64,000 nucleotides of DNA from Maratus speciosus (lineage: Eukaryota; Arthropoda; Arachnida; Araneae; Salticidae). A model generated the notes under the pieces. It was not told the origin of the DNA and made no database searches. It saw only the letters and a program-made list of their open reading frames with translations. Position 1 is the first letter of the stretch, and each line of letters begins with the position of its first letter. Positions 59,897-64,000 of the stretch are shown here, piece after piece. The stretch covers positions 322,706,283 to 322,770,282 of the forward strand of contig OZ010791.1 of NCBI GenBank assembly GCA_963932465.1. Direction: 5' to 3'. Position numbers and translations under genes: made by a program.

Positions 59897-60478
59897 GGGT
59901 GACTGAGCCAGTAGTTGATCAAATAAGGTCGGTGCTACGGGTGTTGCATTATATTTCCTTCCTTTTAAGCTTTAGAAGTGAACTAACATAATTGTTACAA
60001 CCTTTAATGAATTTCCTATAGTGGGCAAGAATGAAATCTGCTGAAATTAAATAGCAAAAAAATTATAAGTAAGTAGTTTCTTTAATTCCCATTTTCCCAG
60101 TAGTTGATCAATCGCAGATATCAGTCGAAAATTCAAAAATTAATCTTTAAAATATCATGCTTAAGCTGTAATTAACAATAATTCATATAAAACTATTATT
60201 TGAAATAAGCAAGATGGAAGTGGATTATTTTTAACTTACCGTAATTGTCTCCAACTAATCAAAAATCTAAATTTTTACATTTTCTAATTAAAAAAAATCA
60301 TAAAATAGCTTCTCTTACAGCAGGCATCTGAAAACAATGTAACAACAGGTGCTCCAACATTCAAACAAAAATATTATGTCTAGTGCCACGTGTAAAACTC
60401 ATTTTCGCCTGAAATGGAGCAATATTTCAAAAAATTGATCAACTACTGGGAGGGGTATCAACTACTGACGCGGTCACA
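59897..60478. mobile_element. ~580-bp element with CAGTAGTTGATC repeats
   Basis: GGTGACTGAGCCAGTAGTTG at the left is mirrored by CAACTACTGACGCGGTCACA-type sequence at the right. CCCAGTAGTTGATC words recur at 60092 and, inverted, at 60436. A 16-bp palindrome CACCCTATATAGGGTG overlaps the left end (59886-59901). Superfamily not assigned. Confidence 0.6.
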
Positions 60479-61639
60479 CCACTTAATATTTGAATTAAAG
60501 TCATTTAAATAATTTTGAAATACGTTTCAATGTGTTTTAGTTTCGTTTTTAAGCTATTATAATGATGCATATTTTTTTATTTATTTCTTACATACTTTGA
60601 AGTACATCGGAAATTCTGCGCCATTAATATGTGCATTTATTTATTCGCACAATACATTGAATTTAATCATTAGTTACGATTCCAAGTAAATCTGGCAGTA
60701 GCAAATTTAGTAGCACAATATCTTTCTAGTAAATAAGTTATTTAGTCTTTTGGATGTTTGTATTTGAAAGAGGATTGTAATATTAAATCTCGTTTGATTA
60801 ACTTTCCGAATTGTTTTCGAACATTTTCTTGCTGTGAAAGATTCTTGCTAAATAATATATTTTTTAATCAAATGTAATTGCATAATTATGCTTTTCATTG
60901 TGAATAATCTAAAAATGTAAACTAGGTTACAGACATTTTAGTTAGTTATTTTCGTAATATTTGATTTACGCTGGTCTAGTTTAATTAATTGATGATTTCA
61001 ATTGTGATAATTTCGTTTGGCCGTGTTAGTCTACAGTTCTTGTGCAATCACAATATTGAATTATTTCTGAAATATTTAAATTAGCTTACATGTTGCCGAT
61101 TTAATTGTTAAATTGGAATTGTGAATTTAGTTTTAATTAACTGAAGCATTGCATTAAATTTATATTAATAAAACTTGGAAACAATTACAGTCTGCATTGA
61201 TAATATATCGTAGTTTATATCGCTCACCCGCAAGAATAGTGACACATCTCGACAAAAGTAAATTTCACAGGAGAGGCAAAAGGGGGGAAATTTGCATAAT
61301 TTTACCGTGACATGAAATTATAGTACTTAGCTCTGCATGCAGGAGTAAAAACGTGCATAAAAGCGTAAAAACCTTAAGGATGAAGACATAGGATGAGGTT
61401 TGAAGGGCTGGATAAATTTACCTCCCCACACAATCCACTCCTCTTCTGTGGCCACGAATGGACAAATAGCGTAATAAAGTGATTTTCCGTATAACTACAC
61501 TTATGAAACTTTTTGTGTAACAAGAGACACCTATGACAAATATAGCTTTTTTAATGTGATTAAGTGAACCTTTTTTACTGAAGTAAGCATTTCCGTCCAA
61601 ACTTCACGTTTATAAACCAATTTCTTTCTTCATCTTTTT
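60479..61639. other. intergenic, nothing recognised
   Basis: AT-rich. No credible coding frame. Confidence 0.5.
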
Positions 61640-62823
61640 ACTTTCTTCTGTCTTCAATAGAAGAAAGTATTGTAATCGAAATTTTTTTCGACTTCCGTTT
61701 TTCGACGTATTTACACGTTTTAGGGGTCAGAGGTTCCAAAAAACATGTTTATAGAAAATGTCTGTCTGTCACCATTATACAATCAAAAAGTGTATGAAGT
61801 AATGCATAGAATTGAACCAATTTCTTTTTTAAGTTTTTGGATATGGCAAGCAGGTCCTTCATTAATTAGGAAAAAATACACCGGTAGGGGGCACTGTAAT
61901 AGCAATTTTTATGGCATTTTTAATATTGCACCATCGAAAAGTGTATGAAGTTATGCATAGAATTAAACCAATTTTTTTGTGTAAGTTTTTGGTCATGGCA
62001 AGAAAGTCCTCCCTAAATTTGGAAACAATCCGCTGGAAGGGGGCGTTGTAAGAGCGATTTTTGTGAAATTTGTAATATTGTACCATTGAAAAGTGTATGA
62101 ATTTATGCTATGCATAGAATTCAACCAAATTTCATATGTATGCTTTTGGCATGGCATAAATGTCCTCCCTGAATTTGGAAAAATTCTGCCTGAAGGGGGC
62201 GCTGTAATAGCGATTTTTTGCGCAATTTTCAATATTGTATCATTTAAAAGTGTATGAAGTTATGAATAGAATTGAACAAACTTTTTTGTGTAGGTTTTTA
62301 GTCTTGTCAAGAAGGTCCTCCTTGAATTTGGAAAATTTTCGTCGAAAGGAGGCGCTGTAACAGCAATTTTTATGAAATTGTCAATATTGTACCATTGAAA
62401 AGTGTATGAAGTTATGCATAAAATTGAACCAAATTTTTTATGTATGGTTTTGGCTATGGCAAGAAGGTCCTTTCTGAATTTGGAAATATTCCGCCAAAAG
62501 GGTGCACTATAATAGCGATTTTTGTGTAATTTGTTTGATTTTTTGTAGTTCTATTGTACACCGGCGGCTGATGAAGTGACGAGAACTTCCCATCCTTATA
62601 AGTCGACTACTCACGAACAGTTCATATACAACAGAATAACGGAAAACTATTGATTTTAATGACTATTTTGTTCGAGATTAACTCGTTTTTACTCCGATTA
62701 ATTGACTGAAGCAGAAATTTAAGATGGAAGTCAAAGTTGATATGGTATTGAACTAATAAAAATGAAATACTGACATTTGTAACGACATTTTGAAATATTA
62801 AAATATATGAGATAGAAGAAAGT
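61640..62823 (-). mobile_element. Helentron-like non-autonomous element, type 2
   Basis: Left terminal hairpin 61640-61668 with 10-bp arms ACTTTCTTCT and AGAAGAAAGT directly after a T-run. The reverse complement of the hairpin arm, AGAAGAAAGT, appears again at 62814-62823. The interior is dominated by a tandem array. The plan is the same as in the two elements at 0.4 and 32.5 kb, but the sequence is unrelated, so it is a second subfamily. The exact right boundary is uncertain by tens of bases. Confidence 0.55.
61790..62545 (+). repeat. five ~152-bp tandem repeats
   Basis: Unit starts GTGTATGAAGTTATGCATAG at 61790, 61941, 62093, 62250 and 62402 (spacing 151, 152, 157, 152). Each unit has 'atggcaagaaggtcctcc' and GGGGGCGCTGTAATAGCGAT-like text. 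Minus-strand frames over this region follow the repeat and are not genes. Confidence 0.9.
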
Positions 62824-63490
62824 TTTGCTATTGGCACATCCAACTAGTTTAATTTAAAAAAGTGTCGTGGTCTTTTGATCTGCCCTGTTAATCTTATAAC
62901 TTTTTTATATTTCATATACCATTAACTTAAAGGGCTAACAATTTATATTTTTACACATCTTTATTAAAATATAACATGAAAAAATGGTATGATCTTTAAC
63001 TTGTGATAATACACATCAAGACACACAATCTTTAAACATGTAGATCTCCGTTCTTTACCTCTAAAAACCAAAATCTTTTAATTTTTTCAATTTATGACTT
63101 CACTTCTATAAAGATAGATATAATCTCCTTAAAATTCCATTAGTAAATGGCATCGCCGATGCGGATTTTAAAAATAAATAAATACTGTTTCATCTGTCTC
63201 TGCGAAATATAGCCAATTGAGTGCGTCCCAAAGAAGTAATTTTCATACATATTCAACCTATGCACTTTACCGTAATAATATTTGAAGCATTATAGGTTAT
63301 TAACTAATTCACTCTTGTAATGCGTGAATTGTTTTTAAATGGATGGAAACATATTTTGCAATTAAAATTCGTATAAAGCACAGATAAAACGTACTAAAAT
63401 TGCTTTTAGGTGCATATAAATAATATGAAATTATTTAAAATACATCAAAATATCTTAAAAATACATTAGAGATCAAATTAAAACCCCAAA
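62824..63490. other. intergenic or 3' part of a Penelope-like element
   Basis: AT-rich. If the relic at 63.5-63.9 kb is a Penelope-like element on the minus strand, this would include its 3' untranslated side. No boundary is seen. Confidence 0.4.
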
Positions 63491-63524
63491 ACGTTTCCAG
63501 CTAAATTCACATGGCCATCGTCAG
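63491..63524 (-). ncRNA. hammerhead-core-like motif
   Basis: On the minus strand: CTGACGA, then TGGCC...AGCTG, then GAAACGTTTT. The order CUGANGA, stem, GAAAC-GU resembles the short hammerhead cores described in Penelope-like elements, and it lies just downstream of such a relic. Stem II pairing is weak here, so a degraded motif is likely. Confidence 0.4.
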
Positions 63525-63541
63525 TGGTTATTTAAATGTTG

Positions 63542-63901
63542 TTATTTCTCTTTGCGCTTATTTGTCAAGGAGAGACCATTGTAATTTAAGGGTATTATGG
63601 AAGATAAGTTGAGAGGAAAATGTAAAATTTTTAACAAAAAAAGCTTTCGTCTACTATGTAGCAATCCTTTCCAGACTCTATGGATGATGTCATATGACAA
63701 TGTATCGTTTACATATTCTTTATTGGACATTATACATACATCTTTATTGGAAATTATTTCAAGGGATTCTCTTATAATTGCTTCAAGGTAATTACTTGTA
63801 CGAAAGATAATTTTGGATTTATTGTAATCTACATTTATAGGTTGAATTTGAGATAATCTTGCTAACGCAGTATGAGGTCTATTTAATCTTGCAGTTAGCA
63901 C
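63542..63901 (-). pseudogene. Penelope-like element, C-terminal GIY-YIG domain relic
   Basis: The translated segment contains NRPHTALARL, then YNKSKIIFRTSNYLEAIIRE, SLEIISNK and, later, IIHRVW. This matches the C-terminal half of GIY-YIG endonuclease domains at the end of Penelope-like retroelement proteins: a His/Ala-rich helix, an ILxRExNYxxRxIxExLEI segment, then a short tail ending in W. The catalytic GIY-YIG strand and the reverse transcriptase would lie upstream, beyond the right edge of the window. An in-frame stop about 20 codons upstream (TAA in the AATGCATAATTTTTC context) shows decay. Identification is by motif memory; strength is moderate. Confidence 0.6.
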
Positions 63902-64000
63902 ATTTTGAGTTATAATAAATTTAACAAGAACGAAAAATTATGCATTAAGCATTGATTGCTGTTGGAAGTACAATCGAAATATGTCAGTCGATATGTAATC

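Noticed and set aside
61862..62232. Two minus-strand frames with similar proteins
   Set aside because: They read through the 152-bp tandem repeats, so the likeness reflects the repeat and not a gene family.

Overview
This 64-kb window is eukaryotic and very AT-rich. It is dense with microsatellites and poly-A/T tracts, and no open frame exceeds about 120 codons. I found no host protein-coding exon, rRNA gene or clearly functional tRNA gene that I would defend. What it holds is a cemetery of transposable elements: Transib, Tigger/pogo, Helitron, Helentron-like, Penelope-like, piggyBac-type and Tc1/mariner-type relics, tRNA-derived SINEs and many foldback elements. This mix and the base composition fit an arthropod, plausibly an arachnid such as a spider. 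That assignment is inference, because no diagnostic host gene is present.

Layout. 0-11 kb: a Helentron-like element (381-1876), a 2.7-kb inverted-repeat element with many short palindromes (2476-5174), and two large MITEs with TA target duplications (6222-7297 and 8229-10161). 11-30 kb: at least seven diverged copies of one dispersed repeat (family A), which acts as a scaffold for younger insertions. One copy is split by a 2.64-kb Transib, then a 0.91-kb Helitron, then a 1.45-kb foldback element. Because the sister copies are uninterrupted, the insertion sites can be read exactly. Two tRNA-derived SINE types lie at 21 and 23 kb. 28-41 kb: a series of MITEs, a second Helentron-like element (32515-34306), a piggyBac-type MITE and a second foldback element in opposite orientation (38120-39740). 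41-49 kb: four copies of a second dispersed repeat (family B) with a recurring hairpin, a CpG-rich 31-33-bp minisatellite (43075-43925) and a palindrome carrying hammerhead-core-like motifs (46268-46690). 49-56 kb: a near-perfect 0.7-kb palindrome, an inverted SINE pair and a 3.2-kb array of palindromic units (52166-55391) with a nested element that has an exact 8-bp target duplication. 57-64 kb: MITEs, a SINE sharing a core reminiscent of cephalopod SINEs, a Tigger-like deletion derivative with the C-terminus of its transposase, a third Helentron-like element with five 152-bp tandem repeats, and the C-terminal end of a Penelope-like GIY-YIG protein at the right edge.

The most informative items are the Transib (RAG1-related) relic, whose 35-bp termini begin with CACAGTG and whose broken reading frame still shows several family blocks; the three Helentron-like elements sharing one end architecture; and the palindrome array at 52-55 kb. 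Nothing here looks like an active gene system. The content is a layered record of transposition.
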